Positions 54,511 to 62,333 of a stretch of DNA of 64,000 nucleotides are shown piece by piece. The stretch lies in assembly GCF_014647835.1 (NCBI RefSeq), contig NZ_BMPY01000011.1, positions 148,621 through 212,620 on the forward strand, written 5' to 3'. Below the pieces are notes generated by a model. It did no database searches. It had not been told where the DNA came from and saw nothing but the letters and a program-made list of their open reading frames with translations. Within the stretch, counting starts at the first letter, position 1. Every line of letters begins with the position of its first letter. The translations under genes were made by a program, and so were the position numbers. Source of the stretch: Microbispora rosea subsp. aerata. GTDB taxonomy: Bacteria; Actinomycetota; Actinomycetes; Streptosporangiales; Streptosporangiaceae.

Positions 54511-54813
54511 GCAGCAGGTGACCGAGGGGTGCGGCCGCCCGGCCCCGGCGCGGCGGGTCCCCGGCGGGCGGCCCCCCGGGTCATGGACGACGGCGCCGGT
54601 CGCGTCGACCGCGGCCGAGGCCATGCCCTGATGTCCGACGTGTTCGCGCACGTGCTCACCGGCACGACGGCGCGGGAGAATGCCGGCCCCTGCGGGAGGC
54701 CGCGCTGCGCGCACAGCCCGGCCTCACCGGCAGGCGGGTCCTGACGCCGGTCGAGACCGCCCTGCTCCGGCGCCGGCTCGGCCACGTCACACGGCAGCCC
54801 GCCACGGGGAGCG
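54511..54813. other. Gap without a supported gene
   Basis: No full gene was found. Two short plus-strand frames (RGHALMSDVFAHVLTG near 54620-54665, and LREAALRAQPGLTGRR soon after in another frame) have coding-like composition and could be a frameshifted relic, but no family was recognised. Confidence 0.35.
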
Positions 54814-55677
54814 TCAGGTGAAAAGGCCCTGCGGCAGGCCGTACGGCGGAAGCGTGGTGACGAGCAGGACCAGCGCCACCAGCACCGCGGCGGCGACCCC
54901 GAACTGCACGGCGGAGCGGTTGTGCCGCGGGGCGTAGGCGAACCCGGCGGCGATGATCGTGCCGACCACGAGCCCGCCCAGGTGGCCCTGCCAGCTGATG
55001 CCCGGCACGATGAACGTGAGCACCACGTTGATGCCGATCAGCCACAGGGCGCCGCGCGCGTCGTACCCGAGCCTGCGGGCGACGACGAACAACGCGCCGA
55101 ACAGGCCGTAGATGGCGCCGGAGGCGCCGACCGCCGACGTGCCGAACAGGTAGATGGCCACCGAGCCGCCGAGCGCCGACAGCAGGTAGAGCGTGGCGAA
55201 CCGGCCGGGGCCGAGCCTGCGCTCAAGCTCCGGGCCGAGCGCGTACAGCGCCCACATGTTGAACAGGATGTGCCAGAACGACGGCGGCGGCGAGTGCAGG
55301 AAGGCGCTGGTGATCAACCGCCACCACTCGCCCATGTGGACCCCGAGCGACCACATCGCGAACCGCTGGACGACCTCCTCGGGGCGCAGCACCTCGGCCG
55401 CGTACGCGAGCACGTTGAGGATCAGCAGGGTCCACGTGACGCGGGGCGCGGCCACGGCGGCGCCGCCGAAGGTCGCCCGGGCCTGCCGCACCTCGCGGTT
55501 GCCCTCGCGGACGCACTCGGGGCACTGGTGACCGACCGCCGCGTCGTGCATGCAGTCGGGGCAGATCGGGCGCTCGCACCGCTGGCAGCGGACGTAGGTC
55601 TCGCGGTCGGGGTGGCGGTAGCAGGTGGGTACGGCTTGCGCCCCCGGCGGCGGGGGCGGCGGAGGCTGGGAGGTCAT
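54814..55677 (-). CDS. Rhomboid-family intramembrane serine protease with N-terminal zinc-binding module
   Basis: A 287-residue protein. Residues 17-56 form a zinc-binding B-box-like region (CYRHPDRETYVRCQRC, CPDCMHDAAVGHQCPEC). Six membrane helices follow with HILFNMWALY (about 136-145), the catalytic Ser186 in GASGAIYG and His232 in GHLGGL. Rhomboids cut membrane proteins within the bilayer; substrates are unknown. The ATG has GGAGG-like sequence before it. A gene for a rhomboid next to ppiA is standard in actinobacteria. Confidence 0.94.
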   Translation of the reverse strand: MTSQPPPPPPPGAQAVPTCYRHPDRETYVRCQRCERPICPDCMHDAAVGHQCPECVREGNREVRQARATFGGAAVAAPRVTWTLLILNVLAYAAEVLRPEEVVQRFAMWSLGVHMGEWWRLITSAFLHSPPPSFWHILFNMWALYALGPELERRLGPGRFATLYLLSALGGSVAIYLFGTSAVGASGAIYGLFGALFVVARRLGYDARGALWLIGINVVLTFIVPGISWQGHLGGLVVGTIIAAGFAYAPRHNRSAVQFGVAAAVLVALVLLVTTLPPYGLPQGLFT

Positions 55678-55741
55678 GGGGTCCTTTCCTGACGAGTCCC
55701 TGTGCGGGGGCGCATCCATCAGCCAGCCTATAAGCCGGAAA

Positions 55742-55773
55742 CGCCCCGGCCGCGTGTTCACGCGGCCGGGGCG
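55742..55773 (-). terminator. Hairpin terminator after ppiA
   Basis: A perfect 15-base stem (CGCCCCGGCCGCGTG and its complement) with a TT loop, 24 bases after the ppiA stop and before the rhomboid gene, so the two may be separate transcripts or attenuated. Confidence 0.75.
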
Positions 55774-55796
55774 CGGAACCGTCGCGGCGGACGGCG

Positions 55797-56327
55797 TCAG
55801 GACCGCTCGATGGTGACCTCTTCGAGCACCACGTCGCTCAGCGGCCGGTCGCCCGGGCCGGTGGGGGTCTTGGCGATCGCGTCGACCACCTCGGTGCCCT
55901 CGATCACCTCGCCGAAGATCGTGTGACCCAGGTTGAGGTGCGGCTGCGGGCTGACGGTGATGAAGAACTGGGAGCCGTTGGTGCCCTTGCCGAACCGCTT
56001 GCCCGCGTTCGCCATCGCGACCAGGTAGGGCCGGTTGAACTGGTTGTCGGGGTGAATCTCGTCGTCGAACATGTAGCCGGGGCCGCCGGTGCCCAGCCCG
56101 ATCGGGTCGCCGCCCTGGATCATGAACCCGTTGATGACCCGGTGGAAGATCGTGCCGTCGTACAGCTTCGTGGTCTTCTTCTCGCCGGTCTCCGGGTGGG
56201 TCCACTCCCGGGTGCCCTCGGCGAGTTCGACGAAGTTGCGCACGGTCTTGGGCGCCTTGTTGGGGAAGAGCTGCACACGGATCGTGCCGTGGTTCGTACG
56301 CAGATTCGCGATGAGGTTGTCAGCCAC
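55797..56327 (-). CDS. ppiA: Cyclophilin-type peptidyl-prolyl isomerase
   Basis: A 176-residue cyclophilin with FHRVINGFMIQGGDP (residues 61-75, active-site Arg63), NGSQFFIT (117-124) and HTIFGEVIEG (135-144). It catalyses cis-trans isomerisation of prolyl bonds during folding. It has no signal peptide, so it acts in the cytosol. In M. tuberculosis ppiA sits in the same crgA-pabA neighbourhood near oriC. Confidence 0.95.
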   Translation of the reverse strand: MADNLIANLRTNHGTIRVQLFPNKAPKTVRNFVELAEGTREWTHPETGEKKTTKLYDGTIFHRVINGFMIQGGDPIGLGTGGPGYMFDDEIHPDNQFNRPYLVAMANAGKRFGKGTNGSQFFITVSPQPHLNLGHTIFGEVIEGTEVVDAIAKTPTGPGDRPLSDVVLEEVTIERS

Positions 56328-56466
56328 GAGGGCCGCCCCCTTTGTCTGATCGTGTCAATTGTTCGTGACCAGGGTATCGAGCATGCCTCCAGGCACGGTT
56401 CGTGATTGAGCCGCCACCATCCGGGAAGGGGTCGTTCCGGGGCCCCGTCGATTGGGGAGGTTGATC

Positions 56467-56967
56467 GTGTCCCTGACAATGAACAGAAGGCGTCGTGCCG
56501 AGGTGGTCATCCCGCAAACGTGGCTGAACAGGGTGAGAGACCAGGCGAGAAAGGCCGGCGGCCGGGTGAGCCCGGTGGCGGAGACCGCACGGGATCTCGC
56601 CAGCCACCGATTGGAGGACGCCAGGGTCTGGGCCGCGCCGAAGCTCGACCAGGCCGCGCAGTCGGTCGAAGAGCAGATCGCTCCGATCGTGAGCGCGTTC
56701 CTGACCGAGTTGGCCCGCCGGATCGACGTGACAAGCGCCAAGAAGACCCGCCGGCGCTGGCCGGTCGTCGCGTTGCTGAGCGGCATCGCCATCGGCGCGG
56801 TGGGCGTGGCCATGTATCGGAACAACGCCCAGCGCTGGGCCGAGACCATGCGGGAAAGCATGCGGCACACCGGCTCCGACGCCAGCAAGTGGGTCGGCGA
56901 CAAAGCCGAGGAAGCCGGCGAGAAGGCCGACAAAGCGGCCGACGAAATCTCGGGGAAAATGCCCTAA
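56467..56967 (+). CDS. Conserved hypothetical membrane protein (DUF5324-like)
   Basis: A 166-residue protein. The N-terminal half is long amphipathic helices with basic/acidic heptad character (VRDQARKAGGRVSPVAETAR, and so on). One membrane helix follows (about residues 99-118), then a helical lysine-rich tail (KAEEAGEKADKAADEISG). It resembles streptomycete DUF5324 proteins encoded beside ppiA, of unknown function. GGGGAGG six bases upstream selects GTG 56467 over an earlier ATG. It is divergent from ppiA. Confidence 0.72.
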   Translation: MSLTMNRRRRAEVVIPQTWLNRVRDQARKAGGRVSPVAETARDLASHRLEDARVWAAPKLDQAAQSVEEQIAPIVSAFLTELARRIDVTSAKKTRRRWPVVALLSGIAIGAVGVAMYRNNAQRWAETMRESMRHTGSDASKWVGDKAEEAGEKADKAADEISGKMP

Positions 56968-57316
56968 CTCATTCCACACCACCTCAGCCACCGCATACGG
57001 CCGGCGCCCCCCACGCCGGCCGTATCGTGTCCGTGCTTCCCGCTTCGCTCATCGGGGCGGTCTTCTCCGCCTGGTCGCGCCGGAGGCGGGCCCATGAGCA
57101 CGCCCTCGTCGCGCTTGGTCGCTGCACTTGTTTCGCCTCGCTCCGCTCGGCTGCTCGGGGCGCCCTCTAGGCCGCGTCTTCCCTCGTCGCGCTTGGTCGC
57201 TGCGCTCCCGCGCGCTCCTCAGTCCAGACCACGGCCGCGCCCCTCGCGTTCCTCAGTTGAGACCGGCGGTGCGCCTCTCTGGCTCGCTTGGTGTTGCTCC
57301 TTCGCTCGTCGTGGCG
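56968..57316. repeat. Gap with a perfect 23-bp direct repeat, no gene
   Basis: CCCTCGTCGCGCTTGGTCGC plus TGC occurs at 57103-57125 and again at 57181-57203. The surrounding DNA is made of related CTCGC/GGTCGC words and shows no coding frame. It lies between the ends of the convergent DUF5324-like gene and the helicase gene. Confidence 0.6.
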
Positions 57317-59605
57317 TTATGTCTGTTTGGACGGGGTGCACGCGGGGTCTTCGAGGCGGCGCAGGACGGCGGGAAGGCGGTGTTGGTAGACGACGGTGAG
57401 CCGCCGGGTCGCCCGGGTGATGGCGACGTACAGGTCCTGGCCGCCCTTGGGCGACTGGGCCAAGATGCCCTCGGGGTCCACCACCACGACCGCGTCGAAC
57501 TCCAGGCCCTTCGAGCCCCGCACGGTCAGGACGGCCACCGGGCTGTCCAGCGGATCGACGGCCTCGGGGAACAGCGCGGCGACCTCCGCGTGCCGGGCGT
57601 CCGGGGTGACGACGCCGACCCTCCCCTCGCCGATCTCGCGCAGCTCCGACTCCACCAAAAGCCGCAGGTCGGTCGTGGCGGCGGGCAGGGCGCGGGGGCG
57701 GGCGCCGCCGAACCGGACCGACTCGGGTGGTTCCTCCCCCGGTGCCACGGCCCGCAGCACGTCGGCGGCGACCTCCATGATCTCCGCCGGCGTCCGGTAG
57801 TTGACCAGCAGGCGTTCCTCCCGCCAGCGGCCCTTCACGTACGGGTCGAGCATCTCGCCCCACGACCGCGCGCCCGCGGCCGAGCCGGTCTGGGCGATGT
57901 CGCCGACCACCGTGAGGGAGCGGGCCGGCACCCGCCGCATCACGGTCCGCCACGCCATCGCCGACAGCTCCTGCGCCTCGTCCACGATCACGTGCCCGTA
58001 CGCCCAGGTGCGGTCGCGGGCGGCCCGGTCGGCGGTCGTCAGGTATGGCCCGTCGTCGCGGTTGCGTCCGGCCAGCGCCGCCGCGTCGAGCACCGGGTCG
58101 ACGTCGGTGATCGTCAGGACCTCGCGGGCGTACAGCTCCTCCTCGCGCCGTTGCTCCTCCGCGCGGCGCCGCCTGGCCCCCGCGCCGTAGTCGTACTCGC
58201 CGAGCAGCTCCGCCGCCTCGTCCAGCAGGGGGACGTCGCCGACCGTCCACGGCGCCTCGCGGGGCCGCAGCAGGAGCGCGCGCTCCTCCTCGGTCAGGTG
58301 CGGCCCGGCCGCCGTGCGCAGCCGCCGCTCGTCCGACAGGAGCTCGCCGACGAGCCGCTCCGGTGTGATCTCCGGCCACAGGGCGTCGAGCGCGTCGCGC
58401 ACCGATCGGTGCTCCCACAGGGCCTTGGCGGCATAGCGCAGGTCGCCGTCCTCGATCGGCCGGTCGAGCGCGGCCGCCTCGTCGCGGGCGAGCGCCCACA
58501 GCATCTCGTCCACGAACGCCCACCGGGCGATGTTGTGCCGCCGCCGCAGGCCGCGGGCGCGGTCCCTGGCCCGCACGCAGGTGGCGTGGTCCACCCGCAG
58601 GGTCGTCTCCTCGACCACTACCTCCACGCCGCCGCGCACCGACGTACGGACGGGGACCTTCACCTCGAGATCGCCGTCCGGCACCCGCTCGCGGTCGCGG
58701 ACCGCCGCCTCGATCACCTGCACCATGCGCAGGTCGCCCTTGACGACGGCGACGGCCGGCTCGTCCTCGGCGGTGGCGCGCACCCCGGGGTGGAGCCCGC
58801 CCAGGCTCGTCAGCACCACCTGCGTCTCGCCCAGCGCGGGCAGCACCTCGCTGATGTAGCGGGAGAACGTCGCGTTGGGCCCGACGACGAGCACGCCGCG
58901 CCGTTCCAGCGTGTCGCGGTGCGTGTAGAGCAGGTATGCCGCCCGGTGCAGGGCGGCGACGGTCTTGCCCGTGCCCGGACCACCCTGCACGACGAGCGCC
59001 CCGGCCAGGCCGGAGCGGATCACCCGGTCCTGCTCGCGTTGGATGGTGGCGACGACCTCGCCCATGCGCCCGGTGCGCCCGCGGCGCAGGGCCGCGAGCA
59101 GCGCGGCCTCGCCGACGAGCGTACGGCGGTCCGCGTCGGCCATCCGGTCGAGGTCGAAGACCTCGTCGTCGATGCCCACGACCTCGCGGTGCTTGGTGTG
59201 CAGGTGACGGCGGCGTACGAGCGGGCCCGGGTCGCCGGGGGTGGCGACGTAGAAGGGGCGGGCGGCGGGGGCCCTCCAGTCGACCAGCACGGACGTGTGG
59301 TCGTCGTCGCGCAGCCCGATGCGGCCGATGTAGAGGCGCTCGCCGTCGGCGTGGTCGATCCGGCCGAAGCACAGGCCGCGTTCGACCGCCGACAGTTGCG
59401 CGAGGCGGCGGGCGTGCTCGGCCGCCGACACATCCCGCTCCACGAGGGCCTGCCGGGTTCCCGTGCCGCCGCGGGCCAGGACCTCCCGCATGCCGCGCTG
59501 GGCTCGCTCGCGGGCGATGTCGAGGCGGTCGTACAGCATGGAGACGTAGGACTGTTCGATCCGCAGGGCCTCGGCGCGAGCGGAGTCGGTTTGACGGTCA
59601 CCCAT
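57317..59605 (-). CDS. helR: HelD/HelR-type SF1 helicase (RNA polymerase recycling / rifamycin resistance)
   Basis: A 762-residue UvrD-like protein with an N-terminal coiled coil (residues 5-75), the HelD-specific module VDWRAPAARPFYVATPGDPG (109-128), HLHTKHREVVGIDDEVFD, Walker A QGGPGTGKT (207-215), VIVDEAQELSAM, RGSKGLEFDAVVV and the motif VI YVAITRATRRL. Class II HelD proteins insert into the RNA polymerase channels and clear stalled complexes; the HelR branch also displaces rifamycins. The gene symbol is proposed from overall resemblance; a rifamycin-associated element was not found upstream. The ATG is 12 bases after AGGAG, a little far. Confidence 0.82.
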   Translation of the reverse strand: MGDRQTDSARAEALRIEQSYVSMLYDRLDIARERAQRGMREVLARGGTGTRQALVERDVSAAEHARRLAQLSAVERGLCFGRIDHADGERLYIGRIGLRDDDHTSVLVDWRAPAARPFYVATPGDPGPLVRRRHLHTKHREVVGIDDEVFDLDRMADADRRTLVGEAALLAALRRGRTGRMGEVVATIQREQDRVIRSGLAGALVVQGGPGTGKTVAALHRAAYLLYTHRDTLERRGVLVVGPNATFSRYISEVLPALGETQVVLTSLGGLHPGVRATAEDEPAVAVVKGDLRMVQVIEAAVRDRERVPDGDLEVKVPVRTSVRGGVEVVVEETTLRVDHATCVRARDRARGLRRRHNIARWAFVDEMLWALARDEAAALDRPIEDGDLRYAAKALWEHRSVRDALDALWPEITPERLVGELLSDERRLRTAAGPHLTEEERALLLRPREAPWTVGDVPLLDEAAELLGEYDYGAGARRRRAEEQRREEELYAREVLTITDVDPVLDAAALAGRNRDDGPYLTTADRAARDRTWAYGHVIVDEAQELSAMAWRTVMRRVPARSLTVVGDIAQTGSAAGARSWGEMLDPYVKGRWREERLLVNYRTPAEIMEVAADVLRAVAPGEEPPESVRFGGARPRALPAATTDLRLLVESELREIGEGRVGVVTPDARHAEVAALFPEAVDPLDSPVAVLTVRGSKGLEFDAVVVVDPEGILAQSPKGGQDLYVAITRATRRLTVVYQHRLPAVLRRLEDPACTPSKQT

Positions 59606-59619
59606 TCTTGTGATAGACT
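59591..59619 (+). promoter_or_regulatory. Plus-strand promoter overlapping the helicase start codon
   Basis: TTGACG (59591-59596), a 17-base spacer and TAGACT (59614-59619) make a strong sigma70-type promoter reading away from the helicase gene, while its -35 lies inside the helicase coding sequence. Transcription should start near 59626, inside the palindromic region. Confidence 0.65.
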
Positions 59620-59621
59620 CC

Positions 59622-59665
59622 TAGTGAGAGTGTCTGAATTTCAGACGACTGGGAATCTCTCACTA
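59622..59665. promoter_or_regulatory. Nested operator: outer 9-bp dyad around a perfect inner palindrome
   Basis: Outer arms TAGTGAGAG (59622-59630) and CTCTCACTA (59657-59665); inside lies GTCTGAATTTCAGAC (59632-59646), a perfect 7+1+7 palindrome. They cover the start of the plus-strand transcript and a candidate helicase -10 (TATAGT on the minus strand, 59662-59667), so one regulator could control both directions. Confidence 0.6.
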
Positions 59666-59726
59666 TACGGCACCGCATGCCGTATGTCGTGATCTCCGCT
59701 CCGCTTCGGGGTGGATTTTTGTTTTT
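59626..59726 (+). ncRNA. Candidate short RNA or attenuated leader upstream of the 35-codon ORF
   Basis: From the predicted plus-strand start the transcript would contain an 8-base hairpin (ATACGGCA / TGCCGTAT, 59665-59685) and end at an intrinsic terminator: stem TCCGCTCCG / CGGGGTGGA with loop CTT (59695-59715) followed by TTTTTGTTTTT. It could be a 100-base regulatory RNA, or a leader that reads through to the small ORF at 59888 in some conditions. Confidence 0.5.
59695..59726 (+). terminator. Intrinsic terminator upstream of the small ORF
   Basis: A 9-pair stem with two G-U pairs, loop CTT, directly followed by TTTTTGTTTTT. The T-run gives direction: it can end plus-strand transcription only. 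No plus-strand gene lies upstream within 2.6 kb. Confidence 0.75.
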
Positions 59727-59887
59727 CCGGGCCTGTGTGACGGATGTGAGTGATGTCGCGTCCGTTTCGGGTAGCCGATCCCCGGCGTGGCCGGGCTGGA
59801 TAGATTGCCGCGTTCCATCCGGATTCGTGCCACGTCGTGGTGAACCGCCGCGCGCCGCGGGACGTCTTTGGAAACAAGGAGGCCCGG

Positions 59888-59995
59888 ATGGACGTCCTCG
59901 AAAGCCTCGTGGACGACGAACTCCGCCTGGAGCTCGTCCTTATCGAGGCACTGCACTATGAGGCGGAACGGCTGGCCGCCCCAGCCGTACGCTGA
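59888..59995 (+). CDS. 35-residue small protein with perfect ribosome-binding site
   Basis: An ATG with AAGGAGG five bases upstream (59876-59882) opens a frame of 35 codons. The product is an acidic amphipathic helix (MDVLESLVDDELRLELVLIE, then ALHYEAERLAAPAVR). There is no signal peptide or membrane helix. It lies downstream of the plus-strand promoter, hairpin and terminator beside the helicase, and may be controlled by attenuation; its role is unknown. It could alternatively be a short leader peptide, but no gene follows on that strand. Confidence 0.6.
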   Translation: MDVLESLVDDELRLELVLIEALHYEAERLAAPAVR

Positions 59996-60044
59996 GAACG
60001 CCCGCCCGCCGTCCCGAACCGGGGCGGCGGGCGGAACATCCGCG

Positions 60045-61220
60045 TCACGCCCAGGGGCGGAAGACGGCGCGGACGCAGCCGTCCTTCTTGTGCTTGAACA
60101 TGTCGTAGCCCTTCGGCCCGTCGTCCAGCGACATGGTGTGCGTCGCGAGGTAGGACGTCTTCAGGTCGCCCTTCGCGATCAGGCCGAGGAGCTTCGGGAT
60201 GTACCGCTGGCCGTGCTGCTGCGCGCCCCGCAGCGTGAGGCCCTTGTTCATCAGCGCGCCAAGCGGGAACTTGTCGACGAAGCCGGAGAAGACCCCGAGC
60301 ATGAAGATCGAACCGCCCTTGCGGCAGGCGTGGATCGCCTCCCGCACCGCGATCGGCCGGTCCTGCTCCAGGCGGAGCCGCTGCTTGATCCCGTCGTACA
60401 CTCGCTGGACGCCGGTGCTGTCGGCCTCCATGCCGACCGCCTCGATGCACACGTCGGGGCCCCGCCCGCCGGTGCGCTCGCGCAGCTCGGCGGTGACGTC
60501 GGTGCTCGTGTAGTCGATCACCTCACAGCCCACGTGGCGGGCGGTCATCGCCAGCCGTTCCGGGTAGCGGTCGATCGCGATGACCCGCTCGGCGCCGAGG
60601 AGCATGGCGGCCCGGGCGGCCATCTGGCCGACGCCGCCGCACCCCCACACCGCGACCACGTCTCCCGGCTTCACGCCGCCGAGCTCGGCGCCCATCCAGC
60701 CGGTCGGGGCCGCGTCGGAGGCGAACAGGGCGTCGAGGTCGGAGACGCCCTCGGGGACGGTGAACGCGTTGTAGTCCACGAAGGGCACGCGGATGTACTC
60801 GGCGTGGCTGCCCCGGAAGCCGCCCATCGCGTGGGAGTAGCCGTAGATCCCCGCGGTGGTGCCGCCCCACATGAGGTCGGTGATGCCCGGGGAGGGGTTG
60901 CTGTTCTCGCACAGCGACCACTGATCGTGCCGGCAGGCCCAGCAGCGGCCACACCCGATGATGGAGCAGACGACGACCCGTTCACCCGGCTTGTGCCGGT
61001 TCACCTCGGGGCCGACCTCGACGATCTCGCCGATGAACTCGTGCCCGATGACGTCCCCGGCCCGCATGGCCGGGATGTATCCGCCGAGCAGGTGGAGGTC
61101 GGATCCGCAGGTGGTGCTCGCCGTCACCTTCACGATCGCGTCCTGGGCGTTGAGAATCGCGGGGTCGGGCACCTGCTCGACCGACAGCTCGTTCACGCCC
61201 TGCCAGCACAGCGCCTTCAC
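60045..61220 (-). CDS. Zinc-dependent alcohol/formaldehyde dehydrogenase (MDR family)
   Basis: A 391-residue enzyme with catalytic zinc ligands in TTCGSDLHL (residues 36-44) and GHEFIGEIVEVG (59-70), structural-zinc cysteines in GCGRCWACRHDQWSLCEN, and a Rossmann motif AVWGCGGVGQMAARAA (about 192-207). The long loop with NPSPGITDLMWGG and the C-terminal part match glutathione-independent formaldehyde dehydrogenases and related polyol dehydrogenases. Substrate unproven. The GTG start overlaps the stop of the upstream gene (GTGA). Confidence 0.92.
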   Translation of the reverse strand: MKALCWQGVNELSVEQVPDPAILNAQDAIVKVTASTTCGSDLHLLGGYIPAMRAGDVIGHEFIGEIVEVGPEVNRHKPGERVVVCSIIGCGRCWACRHDQWSLCENSNPSPGITDLMWGGTTAGIYGYSHAMGGFRGSHAEYIRVPFVDYNAFTVPEGVSDLDALFASDAAPTGWMGAELGGVKPGDVVAVWGCGGVGQMAARAAMLLGAERVIAIDRYPERLAMTARHVGCEVIDYTSTDVTAELRERTGGRGPDVCIEAVGMEADSTGVQRVYDGIKQRLRLEQDRPIAVREAIHACRKGGSIFMLGVFSGFVDKFPLGALMNKGLTLRGAQQHGQRYIPKLLGLIAKGDLKTSYLATHTMSLDDGPKGYDMFKHKKDGCVRAVFRPWA

Positions 61221-61693
61221 AGCCGGCCTCCTTCGGACGCGCGTCCCAGCGCCATGTCGAGCACCTTGCCCGGCAGGGTCGGCCTGGTCGTGCCGATCTC
61301 CTCGTCCGGACGCAGCACGTCGCCGGTCTCCAGCAGCGACTTCGTCTCCCGCAGCGCCGTACGGACCGCCGTACGGGCGTCCTCACCCCGCAGCCGTGCG
61401 ACGACCACCTCGGCGCCCGCCCGGTGCTCCCTCGGCCGGGCGTAGATCTCCGTGCCCCGGTCGCCCGGCGCCTTGTTCATCCGCACCTCGGCGTCCACCC
61501 GGGCCAGCGGCTCGGGCAGGTGTCCGGCCGGGGCGACCTCCTCGGGCGGCCGGTTGATCGTGATGCCCAGCCAGCGGCTGGACTCCAGGGGATCCCTCGC
61601 GGGGGCGGGCACCCGGCCGCGCGCGGTCACCCAACGCGCCACCCCCAGGCCGGCGGCCGCAAGCGCCACCGCTCCGGCAACGAGACGTCTCAT
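61217..61693 (-). CDS. Hypothetical membrane-anchored protein, SRPBCC-like
   Basis: A 158-residue protein. An N-terminal hydrophobic helix (residues 3-20, VAGAVALAAAGLGVARWV) anchors it. The following domain (WLGITINRPPEEVAPAG, VRMNKAPGDRGTEIYARP) has the look of a trimmed SRPBCC/START-like cyclase domain often encoded just before this dehydrogenase type. No catalytic residues are evident. It is translationally coupled to the dehydrogenase gene. Confidence 0.72.
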   Translation of the reverse strand: MRRLVAGAVALAAAGLGVARWVTARGRVPAPARDPLESSRWLGITINRPPEEVAPAGHLPEPLARVDAEVRMNKAPGDRGTEIYARPREHRAGAEVVVARLRGEDARTAVRTALRETKSLLETGDVLRPDEEIGTTRPTLPGKVLDMALGRASEGGRL

Positions 61694-61828
61694 GACTGCG
61701 CCCCCTCCACGCGCCGACTTCCTCGGGTGCTACCCCGGCTCGTGGGCTCTATCCCGCCCGTGACGGCACGTGAGGAGGAGTTGGTCTCGGGATGGCGGGT
61801 GCCGCGACCTGCCCCGAGTGCCGCGATC

Positions 61829-61949
61829 CGCTCCGCGCTCTCGGACGGCTCCGCATGCTCCGGGCCGCTCCGCGCTCTGGGACGGCTCCGTGCTCTGGGC
61901 TCCTCCGGGCTGCTCCGGCGTTTCCGGGACTGCTCCGGGCGTTCGCCGG
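61829..61949. repeat. GCTCCG-rich imperfect direct repeats
   Basis: CCGCTCCGCGCTCTCGGACG (61829-61848) recurs with one change at about 61872-61891, followed by several GCTCCGG words. The stretch is non-coding, between the STAS gene and the SRPBCC-like gene. Confidence 0.5.
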
Positions 61950-62333
61950 TTACTCCTCGTCGTGGGACAGTGCCGCGGCGAGGGCGTCCGCGACGGTGGG
62001 GAACACCGGCACGTGGGTGACCAGCCCGGTGATCCACAACATGCGGGCCGCGCCCCGCTCGACCGCGACGAGGGCCATCCGGCCTCCCTCGCCGACCGCG
62101 CGCTTCCAGCAGTTGACCAGCAGCCCGGTCGCCCTGGAGTCGAGGAAGTCCAGCCCGATCAGGTCGACCACGAGATTCGGCCCGAACCGCGCGAACGCCT
62201 TGTCGAAGAACGCCGTGGCCGTCGCGTACGTGGTGAAGTCGAGCGTCCCCCGCACCGTCAGCACTCCGACGCCCGCGCTGCTCTCGGCGGCGAACGCGAG
62301 CTGGGCCGTCGAGACTTCATGGGGATCAGGCAT
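61950..62333 (-). CDS. STAS-domain anti-sigma-factor antagonist
   Basis: A 127-residue STAS domain with the phosphorylatable Ser66 in LDFLDSRATGLLV. It starts inside the last codons of the SpoIIE-type phosphatase gene, so the two form one operon: the phosphatase would dephosphorylate the antagonist and release a sigma factor from its RsbW-type kinase. The kinase is not adjacent. Confidence 0.9.
   Translation of the reverse strand: MPDPHEVSTAQLAFAAESSAGVGVLTVRGTLDFTTYATATAFFDKAFARFGPNLVVDLIGLDFLDSRATGLLVNCWKRAVGEGGRMALVAVERGAARMLWITGLVTHVPVFPTVADALAAALSHDEE

Noticed and set aside
54583-54790. Frameshifted gene relic between crgA and the rhomboid gene.
   Set aside because: Coding-like words occur in two frames, but no family could be recognised, so it is only noted as a gap.
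59606-59880. Rifamycin-associated element (RAE) in front of the HelR-like gene.
   Set aside because: No GGGGCTTGCGGCAAG-like 19-base dyad is present; the palindromes here have a different sequence.
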